Source: Shinisaurus crocodilurus (taxonomy: Eukaryota > Chordata > Lepidosauria > Squamata > Shinisauridae). From it: a stretch of 64,000 bases of DNA. A model generated the notes under the pieces. That model ran no database searches. It saw only the letters and a list, made by a program, of their open reading frames with translations, and had not been told where the DNA came from. Below, in pieces: positions 1 to 9,710 of the stretch. The stretch is from assembly GCA_021292165.1 (NCBI GenBank), contig CM037877.1, positions 35,166,197-35,230,196 on the forward strand, written 5' to 3'. Every line of letters begins with the position of its first letter. The stretch's first letter is position 1. Position numbers and translations under genes: made by a program.

Positions 1-173
1 ACATCGAATTCGATCTGGTACCCGTGCTGGATGATGTTGAGGACCCAGCGGTCCGTTGTAATGTGGTGCCACGATGGAAGGTAAGTGGCTAGTCTGTCCG
101 TGAATAGGATAGTTGTATTTGACGATTTTGATGTCATAATCGGTGGTGTTGTCACGTCCGGTGTTTGAGTCAT
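1..173 (-). CDS. DIRS reverse transcriptase ORF, N-terminal fragment (continues off the left edge)
   Basis: On the minus strand, in a frame different from ORF1, an open frame runs off the window. A possible start is ATG at 171-173, but the frame is open upstream into the end of ORF1, so translation may couple with ORF1. It reads ..TILFTDRLATYLPSWHHI.. then TTDRWVLNIIQHGYQIEFD. The WHHITTDRWVLNIIQHGYQI pattern is the typical N-terminal block of DIRS reverse transcriptases, preceding the catalytic palm. Only about 57 codons are visible, so integrity cannot be judged. Confidence 0.75.
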   Translation of the reverse strand, partial: MTQTPDVTTPPIMTSKSSNTTILFTDRLATYLPSWHHITTDRWVLNIIQHGYQIEFD

Positions 174-204
174 GTCCAGTAAGTATGTGTCGATTTGTGC
201 TAAG

Positions 205-3024
205 TCAAAGACGCCGTTTGCCGAAAGGGTTGCCCTTCCTTGGTCCCTGGTACTTAGGTTGGAAAGGCCTTCTTGATCCAGAGGGCTGGCGGTCTCGTCC
301 TCGCAAGTCTTGGTTTTTTTGTGCGAAGCGCGGCCGGAACGGCGCTGTTGGCTGGAGCTTCGTCCACTGTTTAGCTTTGTACCTCTGCCTTGGAGCTGCG
401 TTAAGCCCCATCTTTTGCGCTGTGACCTTCGCTTTCTGGGCTGCGTCGAGGGAGTCATCAGTTTTGGTGTTAAAGAGTCCCTCGCCGTCGAACGGTAAGT
501 TTTCTATACGCGCTCTCGCTTCCGTGTTCAGTAACGTTGAGCGGAGCCAAGCGTGTCTGCGGAGTGCCACTGAGCTGATGAGCGCCCTCGCGTGGCAGTC
601 CGTCTGGTGTCTAGCGTTGTTCATTTGGAGTGTTGCCATGCTCAGGGCCTCTGCCTGCAACACTCGTGCCAGTTGTCTCTTTTCTTCTGACAGGTCTTCG
701 CATAGGTTGCCCAGCTTTTCCGTCAGGAAATGTTGGTATCTTGCCATTATTGCCTGGTAGTTTGAGACTCTTAGACCCAAGGCGCTGGATGAATATACGC
801 GTCTGGCGCAGGCGTCCAGTTTTTTGCCCTCCTGATCCACCGGCGTGGTGTGTATTTTACTCGAGGTGGACTGGGCAGATTCTACTATGATAGAATTTGG
901 AGCCGGATGGGTGAAGAGAAATTGTGCATCCTCTTTGCGGACGCGATAAAGAGATTCCAGCCTCTTGCCCGTTGGAGGAATCACTGCTGGTTTGTTCCAG
1001 GTATTCTTGACGACTTTCAGTAGTGCTGGCAGGTAAGGCACCAGTGCTGGTGATGTTTGCGTCGATTGCATCATGTTATACACTGGGTCGTCATCATCGG
1101 GAGACTCGATGACAGTTTCTATCCCCAGGGATGCTGTCATCCTTAGCACGTGGTCGGCGAAAGTCCCAAGGTCCTCTGAAGGTGATACTGCCGCCCTCGA
1201 TTCGACCTGGAGATCTGGTGACGACTCGAGGGGGCCAGACAACGCAGAGTCTGAGTCAGAATATGGTAAATCTGACGAGGAATCTGGGTCTAGGTCTTTT
1301 GATAGAGCTGGTTTTTCTAGGTGCTTCTTTTTACATAAGGCCTTCCTTGGGGGTGCCTGAGGTAAAGAGAGGTGAGTTTTGGAACTCGTAGCATGTTTTC
1401 CTTTTTGCGGGCTATGGTCCCGTACAGTTTGAGCGGTGTGACGGTATCGCTCGTGTGGGCTCCTACTCCGTGTCGGACCTCTGCGTTTGTGCTGGTCGAC
1501 ATCGTGAGATAAGCTTCGGCGTCGACTGCGTCTGATATAGGGGGAGTCGCGCCGTCGCTCGGTATCGATGGGCGGTGTTCGATGTCGATGGCGATCGATA
1601 CAGGGGGAGCTATGGCGGCGTTCGGTATCGATGGGCTGTTTTCGACGTCGATAGCGATCCCCTTGGGGGGAGACTCTATATTGACGTACGCTGTCGGAGG
1701 AGGTACTACGGCGCCGGCGGCATGAGGTGTGTGCAGGTGCCTTTCGTTGACATTCGACACTTCGACGGTGGTGTCTGTCGGTGTCGTCTGAGTGGCTCCG
1801 CGATCTGCGGCGGTGACGGTCGGCATCGAGTGAGCGGCTTCGATGGCGGCGTCGGTCGATGTCGAGCGAAAAATCCGAACGCTTGTGGTCGGTTGGAGCC
1901 CTTCGGTGATGTCCGGAGCCGTGGGAAGGGCTGCGTTCGGTGTCGGCCGAGACGCTTCGGCGGCGGCGTGTGCCACCGTAGGGAGGACTGTTGTGGCGTC
2001 GTTCGACATCGAGGGAGGAGCTACGGTGACGGCGGTACTCGACGTCATGTTTGTTTCGACGGCGGGAGTCCTCGGTGTCGACTGATGAATGTCGATGGCG
2101 AGGGTCCTCGATGCCGGTAGCAGTTTGTCTCGGGCTGCCAGTGTCTGGCGGTTTTTCTGCTCCGGCTCGTTGTGTACTACGCCGAGTAGCTTCATCTTCG
2201 GATGAGCTGTCTGGGCGAGTACTATGAGACCTGTGATCCCTTCGGCATCGAGGCGATCGATGTCGAGGCGATCGATGTCGAGGCGATCGATGTCGAGGCG
2301 ATCGATGTCGAGGCGATCGCCGCTGAATCGGGCTGTCTTCTCGCCCTTGGTACGTAGAGTCGTCTTTGGATCGTATAGATTGTCTCTTGGACGCTTGCGA
2401 TCCAGACCGACTGGGGTGCTCAGATGGCTTCGACTGGGGCTCCTCTCCTCTTTTAGGTGAGGTGGAGCGATGCGATCGAGCCGTTTTTGCCGGGGAGTCT
2501 AAAATTTCTCCGTCTGAGATGGACTCTGCCCGATCAATTGCTGTGTCCAGCTCAATGATCTTCGGTGTCGACAATTCTTTGTGTAACGATGTCGACCGTT
2601 TAGTTGGAGACGGAGATGGCACGCTTTTGGACGTCTCCTGGGTTTTGGACGCTACCGACCCAAGCGGTGATAAAGTCTTTGGTCTCTTTTTAGATTTTTC
2701 CCCGCTAGAGGCCTTGTGTGGCTTTTTCTTTTGAGTTTGGTCCTCCCCTTTCTCGGTGACTTTTTTAGTCAAGGGGGATGGCCTCTTCGAAGTTGTGGCG
2801 CGTGGGAGAGAAGGGCCAGCCGCTGACAGAGTTTGCTGCCATAGTGTGGTTTTGAGCTTTAATGCCCGCTGCTTCCTGGTCACTTTGGTGAACTTTTTGC
2901 AGTGGCGGCAAGTCTCCACAATGTGTTCTTGCCCCAGGCATAAAAGGCATAGGGTATGCCCGTCCGCAGGGGGTAGCTTTGCGCCGCATTCGGTGCATTT
3001 CCTGAACGGGGCCTTAAGGGCCAT
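205..3024 (-). CDS. DIRS ORF1 (gag-like), intact, RS-rich, LAP2alpha-like C-terminus
   Basis: The ORF is 939 codons long and uninterrupted. Residues about 10-45 hold four CxxC pairs (CTEC, CLLC and CRHC with neighbouring Cys/His), a zinc-binding-like module. Residues about 50-160 are Lys/Ser-rich. Residues about 185-560 are an SR/RD/RH-rich domain with many RR(H)RS and D-E/T-RR patterns, including a tandem RSPRH pentapeptide (about 237-260). Residues about 615-880 form the conserved gag core (SPDLQVESRAAVSP, FADHVLRMTASLGIE, SNYQAIMARYQ, ARVLQAEALSMATLQMNNA), of the type annotated in reptiles as lamina-associated polypeptide 2 alpha-like. The tail is Arg/Lys-rich. The family link to LAP2alpha is established knowledge (that domain is thought to derive from such an element); a role in RNA or nuclear binding is inferred. 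Start choice: first ATG, directly preceding the zinc module. Confidence 0.85.
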   Translation of the reverse strand: MALKAPFRKCTECGAKLPPADGHTLCLLCLGQEHIVETCRHCKKFTKVTRKQRALKLKTTLWQQTLSAAGPSLPRATTSKRPSPLTKKVTEKGEDQTQKKKPHKASSGEKSKKRPKTLSPLGSVASKTQETSKSVPSPSPTKRSTSLHKELSTPKIIELDTAIDRAESISDGEILDSPAKTARSHRSTSPKRGEEPQSKPSEHPSRSGSQASKRQSIRSKDDSTYQGREDSPIQRRSPRHRSPRHRSPRHRSPRHRSPRCRRDHRSHSTRPDSSSEDEATRRSTQRAGAEKPPDTGSPRQTATGIEDPRHRHSSVDTEDSRRRNKHDVEYRRHRSSSLDVERRHNSPPYGGTRRRRSVSADTERSPSHGSGHHRRAPTDHKRSDFSLDIDRRRHRSRSLDADRHRRRSRSHSDDTDRHHRRSVECQRKAPAHTSCRRRRSTSSDSVRQYRVSPQGDRYRRRKQPIDTERRHSSPCIDRHRHRTPPIDTERRRDSPYIRRSRRRSLSHDVDQHKRRGPTRSRSPHERYRHTAQTVRDHSPQKGKHATSSKTHLSLPQAPPRKALCKKKHLEKPALSKDLDPDSSSDLPYSDSDSALSGPLESSPDLQVESRAAVSPSEDLGTFADHVLRMTASLGIETVIESPDDDDPVYNMMQSTQTSPALVPYLPALLKVVKNTWNKPAVIPPTGKRLESLYRVRKEDAQFLFTHPAPNSIIVESAQSTSSKIHTTPVDQEGKKLDACARRVYSSSALGLRVSNYQAIMARYQHFLTEKLGNLCEDLSEEKRQLARVLQAEALSMATLQMNNARHQTDCHARALISSVALRRHAWLRSTLLNTEARARIENLPFDGEGLFNTKTDDSLDAAQKAKVTAQKMGLNAAPRQRYKAKQWTKLQPTAPFRPRFAQKNQDLRGRDRQPSGSRRPFQPKYQGPRKGNPFGKRRL
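2247..2321 (-). repeat. 15-bp tandem repeat in the DIRS ORF1 RS domain
   Basis: About five units of GATCGATGTCGAGGC (plus-strand phase) encode an RSPRH pentapeptide repeat on the minus strand. The unit is a multiple of three, so the frame is kept. It uses the same TCGATGTCGA core that makes up the much larger minisatellite in the second DIRS element. Confidence 0.9.
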
Positions 3025-3211
3025 CGTTCGGGGGGGGGGGGGAAGCCAGAAGGAAGAGTAACGAAGAGGTTTTCTTTTTTTTCTTTTTTTTTTTTTTTAG
3101 GAGAGAAAGTGAAGAGTAAAGGGGAGATAGTTGAATGAAGTTAAGTAGAAAAAATTTTACTCAGCCGATCGAGAGGAATGAATTCCTGGAGAACCTTTCG
3201 AGAGCTGCCGG
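3025..3211 (-). other. DIRS element 1 leader between terminal repeat and ORF1
   Basis: The leader is an A/T-rich 5' leader on the minus strand with a G-run at 3030-3041 and a long pyrimidine tract at 3067-3099. No promoter motif is recognised. Confidence 0.6.
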
Positions 3212-3357
3212 TCGCAATAGCGGTCGAAAAGGAACTGAGGGAATGGGCGGGAACCGTGCTAGGAGCGAGCACCGTGGGGGAGGGGTTCCCGCCCATTTTG
3301 ACTCAGCTAAAGAATCTTCCGAGGCTGGCTCAGCGCAGGCGCAGAGCCCATATGTGT
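3212..3357 (-). repeat. DIRS element 1 terminal repeat (outer end at 3382)
   Basis: The block matches the 18450-18596 terminal repeat of element 2 over most of its length, with the CTGAGGGAATGGGCGGGA core and GCGCAGGCGCAGAGCCCATA. The partner inverted copy is off the left edge. The following bases to 3382 correspond to the unique outer end of element 2. Confidence 0.8.
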
Positions 3358-3382
3358 GATGCACAGAGACCACGAAGAAGAA

Positions 3383-3981
3383 AGACTGGAAACCACTGGT
3401 GGACTTCTTGGGGAGGAGGGAAAGTGACTCCTCAGAAATCAAAACTTTCTGCTAAATTCATTGGCAATCAAAACTATTCAGAAAACAAAACTTTGGGTTT
3501 TGATTTCTGAATATTGGTAAGGTGATAGAAATTTTTTCTGTGAAAATAGAGGAAACTTAGATTGGATAAGGATTGGTAATGTTTGTCAGACAATGAGGCG
3601 GAAGCCAAATAAGATTTGTTGTTGCTTTGGAAAATTCAATTTAAAAAAAAGAAAAGAGGAAAAAAAAAAAGATAGCAATGCACACAAAGGCACCTCAGGC
3701 CGTATGAAGTGCATAGAAAAACTGAAACATCCATTATAGAAGGTTCAGAATCCTGCCTTTCTGTAGAGGGGTGAAGTAAAAATTAGCTTAAGAATTATTC
3801 TAATCCCCGCCCCCCGCCCATAAATATGTAGTTTAAACATTTGCCTCCATGTGTATAGACAACAGGAAGCCATACCTAATCCAGGCTCCCTAGTACCTAT
3901 GTAAAAGGGTACCACTGTTGGTACACAAAAATTTACTTAATTTTTGAAGCATTGGTATAATGTCCACCTTCTTTCAGTTAC
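3383..3981. other. JMY intron 8 sequence next to exon 8
   Basis: This is unremarkable AT-rich intron sequence between the DIRS end and the exon 8 donor, with poly-A-rich stretches near 3640-3672. I see no further JMY exon and no RNA gene. Confidence 0.6.
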
Positions 3982-4077
3982 CTGTTTAAATGTTCGAAGT
4001 CTGTCCAGTGTTTTCTGCCGTTCCTGACTAACCCATGAGCTTTTTCTTTCTTCCTCATCTTGCAACCGTTCTCTTTT
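3982..4077 (-). CDS. JMY: JMY coding exon 8
   Basis: The exon is 96 bp, 32 codons, phase 0. After the acceptor TTATTGTCAG it encodes KRERLQDEEERKSSWVSQER then QKTLDRLRTFKQ, before the donor GTAACT at 3981. It matches the end of the JMY coiled coil just before the segment that leads into the proline-rich region. It is the last JMY exon in the window; the reading frame is open at its 3' end, so the protein continues into exons left of position 1. Confidence 0.94.
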
Positions 4078-5949
4078 CTGACAATAAAAATGAAAAGGTA
4101 AGATGGATGGGAACAGCAGTCTAGGAAGGAGGGATTTGAATGGAGTAACTTTCCCTCACTACTGCCTTCTTCCACATAGCTCAACGGACCAAAAGCTAGG
4201 CTTACACCTTGCCCTTGATAAGTGGCAGGAGTGGTAGTTAGAGCCCAGGGCATTCAGAAGAAGAAGACTGCAGGAATGGAGGGCTGCTGGTGGAGGCTTG
4301 CCCCCATATCCAGTACCTCTGTTTGAAAGAGAAGAAGGTAGGGACGAGGAAAGAAGGGTTTGAATGGTTAGGAGCTGACAAATTGCTGCTAAAAAGGAAT
4401 GAAGGGGGCACATGAGAGGATGCAGGTGGGGGCAGGATAAATTTTCAGAGGGGGGGAGTGTCTGAAGTTGAGACAGTCAAATACAAGTATTTTTTGAATT
4501 ATTTTTACCATTTCCTTTTCATATTATTTAAATCCATTAAATTAATTTTAGCACTTTTGTCTCAAACATTTATTCACCATTTTCTAAAATGGAATGATAA
4601 AAAGCATCCATATCACCTCTAACTGATAAATACTTGGGCTGTTGGAGGGAATAAGTCAAATCTAAAAAGAAATCTTTCAAATACAAAAACTTTCCTACAA
4701 AATATTTGTGTTGCATGCACATTTTAACTATTTTCAAGGTTTGAAATAAAATTATTATTGATTTTGCCAATGAATTTGTCTTATGTTAAAATTTCAGAAT
4801 GCACGATTTTCAAAATATAGAGCAACACCAAAACGTGCTGCTACATATTACATTTACTTTTGGTTCTCATTGCATTGCATTTCACAGTTTCATGAGTGAG
4901 TCAACTCAGTTTAAACATACACACACACGTTTAAAAAACATTATTACCTAATTACACAAAAAAGACAGGCAGGCCCATCCAATGTGGGTGCCCATAATTC
5001 TCTGAATTTGAAGGATTACGGGCATCCAATGGAAGGCAGGAGGACTGCCTCAGTGCTGCCCTCACCTCCAAAACATTTAGACAGCCAATTTCGGCCATCT
5101 AAATGTTTTTCCCCTCCTCGCAAGGAGGAGAAGCTGAGGCAACGCCTGGATTTCTCGGAGGATGGTTGTACCTCGTTCCTCTCGTTCCTCTCCTCCCCAT
5201 TGCTGGGAATGGCCAGCGCCCTGCACCGGCTCCAAAGATGGTCTTCCGTCTTCTGAGCCCAGCCAGCACAGAAAAAACCACAATGGCTGCAAGGGCGGGA
5301 GGGGAGGGTGTTCCGTGGGTGGAGTCCCTGCTGCAACCTCAGAAGGTATTTCCAAGGTCAGAGCAGGGACTCCAAGCTATCCTATGGCCTCCCAGACAAG
5401 GTCGGGGGGCCATAGGATTGTGCCCTGAATTGTCTTTATAAATCAATAGGTAAAATCAAAAGGCTGCAAACTGTCTCTCTAAAGATTGTAACTAGCTGCA
5501 TTCACATTATGCAGCTTCTCAGGCTATTTTATTAAATGGTTGGCAAACATCAAATATAGCTCTGATTACTTTGTAATAGGAACAGGGCTGGCCCAAACAT
5601 AGAGCCAAAATACAAGAGCACCTCAATGTCTTAGGGAGAGAAAGCTGTTGTCTGCATGTTTGGATTTATCCACTATTTCAGTTAATGCTTATCTACATTA
5701 TCAATGGTGCCCTGGCACCTGATTAAGTAATGTGGAGCATAACAGCATAATTGTTAAGTTACTGAAATGAAAAATTAAATCAAGTAAATAATCCTAGTCA
5801 TCTCTTGGTAATTTAATGTGACATTATTATGCTGTCCGGTATAGAGTAAGACACAAGTGTGTGTGGGCAGGGGGAGGGGATAAAATTTGTTGAGGTCAGC
5901 AAAAAATCTGGGGCTGGCTCATTTTAATTTTAACACAGACCACACTCAC
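4078..5949. other. JMY intron 7
   Basis: The intron has AT-rich sequence, then a G/C-richer island at about 4960-5440 containing an internal inverted repeat around AAATGTTTTTCCCCTCCTCG / CCAAAACATTTAGA. This is probably an old palindromic transposon. No exon is evident. Confidence 0.5.
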
Positions 5950-6030
5950 AAATTTTGCAGTATGCTGCAACTCCTCTTCACTTTGAAAGTGCTGCAAGAA
6001 TTTTTCACTATGTTTTGCAATGCAGATTTC
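5950..6030 (-). CDS. JMY: JMY coding exon 7 (short, less conserved)
   Basis: The proposed exon is 81 bp, 27 codons, phase 0 at both ends, between a strong acceptor (TCTCTACAG) and a canonical donor (GTGAGT at 5949). It encodes EICIAKHSEKFLQHFQSEEE then LQHTAKF. The first eleven residues match the JMY segment that follows YLRNKK in mammals. The second half diverges more than any other exon and appears a residue or two shorter, from what I recall of the mammalian sequence. Splice signals and phase make it a convincing exon, but its 3' boundary rests on the donor alone. Confidence 0.82.
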
Positions 6031-7028
6031 CTGTAGAGACACAAAATGTTACCTTATAAAATATAATTCAGTATCAGTTAAAAAATAACTTTAGGGAGCA
6101 ATCCTGTCTTCACTGAGAGGCTGGCTGAAGGGCCATAGGAAGCAATGTATGTGCCCTCCCACCAGCAGGGAGGTGTCTGTCCACAGGACAACACCTGTGC
6201 TGCCAAAGACCCCGCCCCCCACAGAAAGCTCTGCCAGGGTAGGAAAAAGTTCTGCCAGAGGAATACACTTTGAAGCGTATTAATCATCTCTTAAGTCATT
6301 GACTGGCAGCTAAATACTAGAACTATCGACTGATAATTGGTAAGGTGGGAGCAAAACAGGGTGTTCCAGGATACCAGTGGAATTCACAGGATCAGAAAAC
6401 AAACAAACCTCATCCCCCCGCCCCAGCACACTGTCATTTTATAAGAGTACCGGTAACTTTATTAGAATGGCTAGGAAGACTACTGAGAAATTGCTAACCC
6501 ACTGCTCTCAAAGCAATATCAGATGTTTGGTTTTAAAATGCCAAGTGAAGAGCAAGTGAATATGCTCAATGATACATTAATCTGGAGATGTAAATACATA
6601 AGAAATACCATTGTACTAAAGAGACGACACACAAAGACACAAAACAAGTAGGGTCACAATGAATTCTGGGTAACCAATATCAAAAACTTACTGGCAAGGA
6701 GGTCGGGATATATCGAAAGGGAGAATACTGAGGTAAAGCCCTATCACTTGGGTCAAAGAGTTATCTAAGTAATAAAGAAGTATGTAACTGTAATATTTAA
6801 TGTCAATAGTGTACTTAAGAGAATGGGCAATAAATATTGTATAAAGTATAAACTCTTTTTAAAAGCCTCTGGTATACAATGTTTTTAAAAAATTATACAC
6901 AGGTTTAAGTACTAAAAATTGAATTAGGAGTTGTTTTTTCAGAGATGTGATTCAGAATCAATCTGATCTAGCCCAAGAGATTAATGAACTGCCCAGAGAG
7001 CTTCAACTATTAGGCGGTATAGAAATTA

Positions 7029-7030
<2 letters not shown>

Positions 7031-7073
<43 letters not shown>

Positions 7074-7095
7074 CATTGATGATGATGATGATGAT
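7031..7095 (+). repeat. (GAT)n microsatellite
   Basis: An array of GAT units with one interruption, grown from the tail of a LINE/SINE (GCCCAGAGAGCTTCAACTAT, GGCGGTATAGAAATTA). Confidence 0.95.
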
Positions 7096-7261
7096 GTTGT
7101 TTAAGCTTCTTTTTGTGTGTTTTAATCTCATAGGAATTTTCCTCACAGGAAGAATGTGAGACCAAATTTATGGGATACTAAATAATTATTAACAATGAAG
7201 CAATATTAGAGAAAATTTATAAATATGCTCTGATGTTTTGGGCATATATCAGCTTCTTTAC

Positions 7262-7402
7262 CATCTAGAATCGGACCATTCCCAGCTGGGTATCCTCCAG
7301 GTGTTTTGGACTTCAACTCCCACCAGCCCCAACAAGTATGGCCAATGGTCAGGAATGCTGGGAGTTGTAGTCAAAGACACCCAGAGGGCACCACATTGGC
7401 AG
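7262..7402. mobile_element. hAT-like palindromic MITE (diverged)
   Basis: GTTTTGGACTTCAACTCCCA pairs with TGGGAGTTGTAGTCAAAGAC. Same family as 37627. Ends are eroded. Confidence 0.65.
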
Positions 7403-8667
7403 AGCTGATCTAGAAGATCAGCAATCTGTGTACCTGTCTACTGAATAGCTATGCAGAGCTCAATAAGGAACTTGGTGCTTAGATGAAAGCTCTCCTTAAC
7501 TCTGGAATCTTTGATAACAGGAAATATTTAGGAAATACTGTTTTATTTTAAACTACTAAGATCTTGGAACCTTAGGCATCTCGTATTGCTAAGGAACTAC
7601 AAATTTAGCCTACATATGATGTATTTTGATGTAATCTTTTTATGTTTAATTAAAAAATAAAAATGGATTCGAGGTCCCTTACTAATTCTTATTAGTACAA
7701 AAACAAAATTTCTGGCATACTCTATTAATCAGCTATAGGTAGTTAACGGTAGCCAAAGGCTTCCTAAATACTGGAACTATAGATTGACAACACTCAGCAA
7801 AGTAAAATTCTTAACAACGCCCACTCAACTGGCCCAAAATTATGCCAAAACTAGCCAGCAGGTGGTAGCACTGGGATAATAGTAAACTATGTTTGCATAG
7901 TGGTCCCATATCAAGCTGCTATTAGGACCTTGTCATGAAGTTTATTTTGCATACTAGTGGTTATTGAGAGGGTATTTTGCCAAGAATCATCTTATCAAAA
8001 AAGTATAAACAGACATGGTAGGTGTGTCTAACTATAGCAAAAGAGAGCATTTATGGATTAATTCCTAGATCCCAGGCTATGGACATGATTCAGAGGTCCT
8101 TGCATATAGGAGCCACGTGCCCACTGAGTATAATAGCACTGAATCATCCGTTTGATGGTGCACTGGATGAGGTAGCCTCCCCTTCCTCTGCAGCACACCT
8201 TGCACATAGAGGAAAATGGGTGCAAAACAAAAAAGGAAAATCCAATATGGACATTTTTTTCCCTGTGCTGTGCACATATGCTGGATTTAATCTGTTTCAG
8301 TCTCATAACCAGGCTGGAAACCAGACTGGAATGGACCTACCATGCTCTCAAGGATCTTGCCCAAACAGGGCACATTTGAAATGGCAATAATTGTTCAAAT
8401 CAGAGGAGTCAAGAGAGAGCTTCTTTATAGGGGGCCTTGCTGCGGACTCCTTAAGAGGAGTCAGGACCTCATCTCCTTTATCCACCCCTTAAACCTGTAG
8501 TTGCAGATTTAGTAAGTCATGAAGAAATGTGGGACATAAGTCAATTAAATAAATAATAAATACTGTTAATTTATTGTTACCGTGTTTCTTTATATTGGAG
8601 TTTGTTAACTACCTCATAAACTCTTTGTTGAGAAGTGTATGAATGTATTAATGAAAGATTGTTTTAC

Positions 8668-8855
8668 CTTTTTATTTCTGAGGTAGGCTTTCTTGGCTGA
8701 AATGCGCCCACGCCTTGCTTCTAGCTGGCGGACTTTTTGTTGCAATTTTTGTAACTCTTCTCTTTGCAAATGTATAGATGTTGCCATATCTTCTTTTTCA
8801 AGCATGGCTTCCATACTTTCATAAGTATCATAATATACAACTTCATCTCTTTTCT
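8668..8855 (-). CDS. JMY: JMY coding exon 6
   Basis: The exon is 188 bp. After the acceptor TTCTGACAG it completes Glu and encodes KRDEVVYYDTYESMEAMLEK, then EDMATSIHLQREELQKLQQK, then VRQLEARRGRISAKKAYLRN and KK, before the donor GTAAAA at 8667. It matches the JMY/WHAMM-type coiled coil. The real exon extends further upstream than its internal methionine (YESMEAML) would suggest. Confidence 0.96.
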
Positions 8856-9544
8856 CTGTCAGAAAATACTAACAATTTTAATACTTTTAAACACAAACAC
8901 ACTCGAGCAACAGCATGTAGTAAAATCTGGAGCAACCTTCAGTTGTGAGGTCCAAAACATATTTAAGTGATATTGGAAGGGGACTGAGCCAGAAGGGGAC
9001 TGAGGGTTACCTAATCCTGGCACTGTGCTAAAGAAAGAAACATCCCCACACTAACACAAATCCAATAACACATAAAATCTCAACTGTTGTGTGACCAGAG
9101 CAGAAAGCTGCAGCATCTAAGGCAAGTGACACCAGAGGTGATTTAGGCCAAGGCTACAGAGATAGGCATTCTTTCCCCCATTCAAATATGGGGATTGTGG
9201 TGATCAGGTAGACCAGGAGCGTGGAAAACCTCATCTGCTGAGCATCCATGAGTTAAATCTCTCTTAGCCCTCAAGCATAAATGCACCTTATCCAACATCA
9301 TGACTCGTTGTGACCACCTCAGAAGAAGGGAAAATAAATTCTATGTACACTTACATGGGAGTAAGCTCCACTGAACATAGTGGGACTTACTTCTGAGTAA
9401 ACATACATAGGATTGCACTGAAAAACTGTTTCTAGAACTGGGGTGGGAAATTTGCAGACCCAGGATAATCTCAATAACCAAGTTGTTCTACAGTACCCTA
9501 TGGCAATTTGTTAAATACTATAATTTTAAACAAATGTATGTCAC
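8856..9544. other. JMY intron 5
   Basis: This is a short intron with a decayed palindromic MITE of the 'gggagtaagc' family at 9335-9420 and no exon. Confidence 0.6.
9335..9420. mobile_element. Palindromic MITE (family B, decayed left end)
   Basis: CATGGGAGTAAGCTCCACTG and AGTGGGACTTACTTCTGAGT arms with right end CATAGGATTGCACTG. Confidence 0.65.
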
Positions 9545-9710
9545 CTGAAATAAGTCTTTTGATGCTTTCAAGTTGTGCTGTCAGCAGCAGTTCTTCACAC
9601 TTCAAAATTTCAAACTGCACTTCATACAACTGAAGTTGCAGGTCATAATAATCAGCTTCAAGTTGGTCCAAGTGGGCTATGGCTTCTGTGCCACCTTGTA
9701 AGCTCTGCAT
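9545..9710 (-). CDS. JMY: JMY coding exon 5
   Basis: The exon is 166 bp. It follows the acceptor CCTGTTCAG and encodes MQSLQGGTEAIAHLDQLEAD, then YYDLQLQLYEVQFEILKCEE, then LLLTAQLESIKRLIS plus one base. The donor is GTGACA at 9544. The phase-1 end pairs with exon 6 (G|AG, Glu of SEKRDE). This is the coiled-coil region of JMY and is nearly invariant relative to mammals in the part I can compare. Confidence 0.96.

Larger units (their letters stand above)
1..3382 (-). mobile_element. DIRS-like tyrosine-recombinase retrotransposon, element 1 (partial, continues off the left edge)
   Basis: The order on the minus strand is: outer end at 3382, inverted-terminal-repeat-like block 3212-3357, AT/polypyrimidine leader, intact ORF1 (3024-205) and the start of an overlapping reverse transcriptase ORF. 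The 3212-3382 end is closely similar to the 18450-18620 end of the complete element at 12401-18620, sharing GCGCAGGCGCAGAGCCCATA and the terminal CCACGAAGAAGAA, which fixes 3382 as the element boundary. It lies in the JMY intron downstream of exon 8, in sense with JMY. The intact long ORF suggests a fairly young insertion. RNase H, recombinase and the other terminus should lie to the left. Confidence 0.88.
6031..8667. other. JMY intron 6
   Basis: The intron holds a LINE/SINE-type 3' tail ending in a (GAT)n microsatellite (about 6990-7095), a palindromic hAT-like MITE (7262-7402), and otherwise AT-rich unique-looking sequence. Confidence 0.6.

Noticed and set aside
143..2734. Plus-strand frames inside 143-2734
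   Set aside because: They are antisense shadows of the DIRS ORF1, with Arg/Cys/Val-rich translation expected from RS-coding sequence.
8614..8667. C-terminal extension VKQSFINTF.. after YLRNKK in the exon 6 frame
   Set aside because: It begins exactly at the GTAAAA donor, so it is intron read-through.
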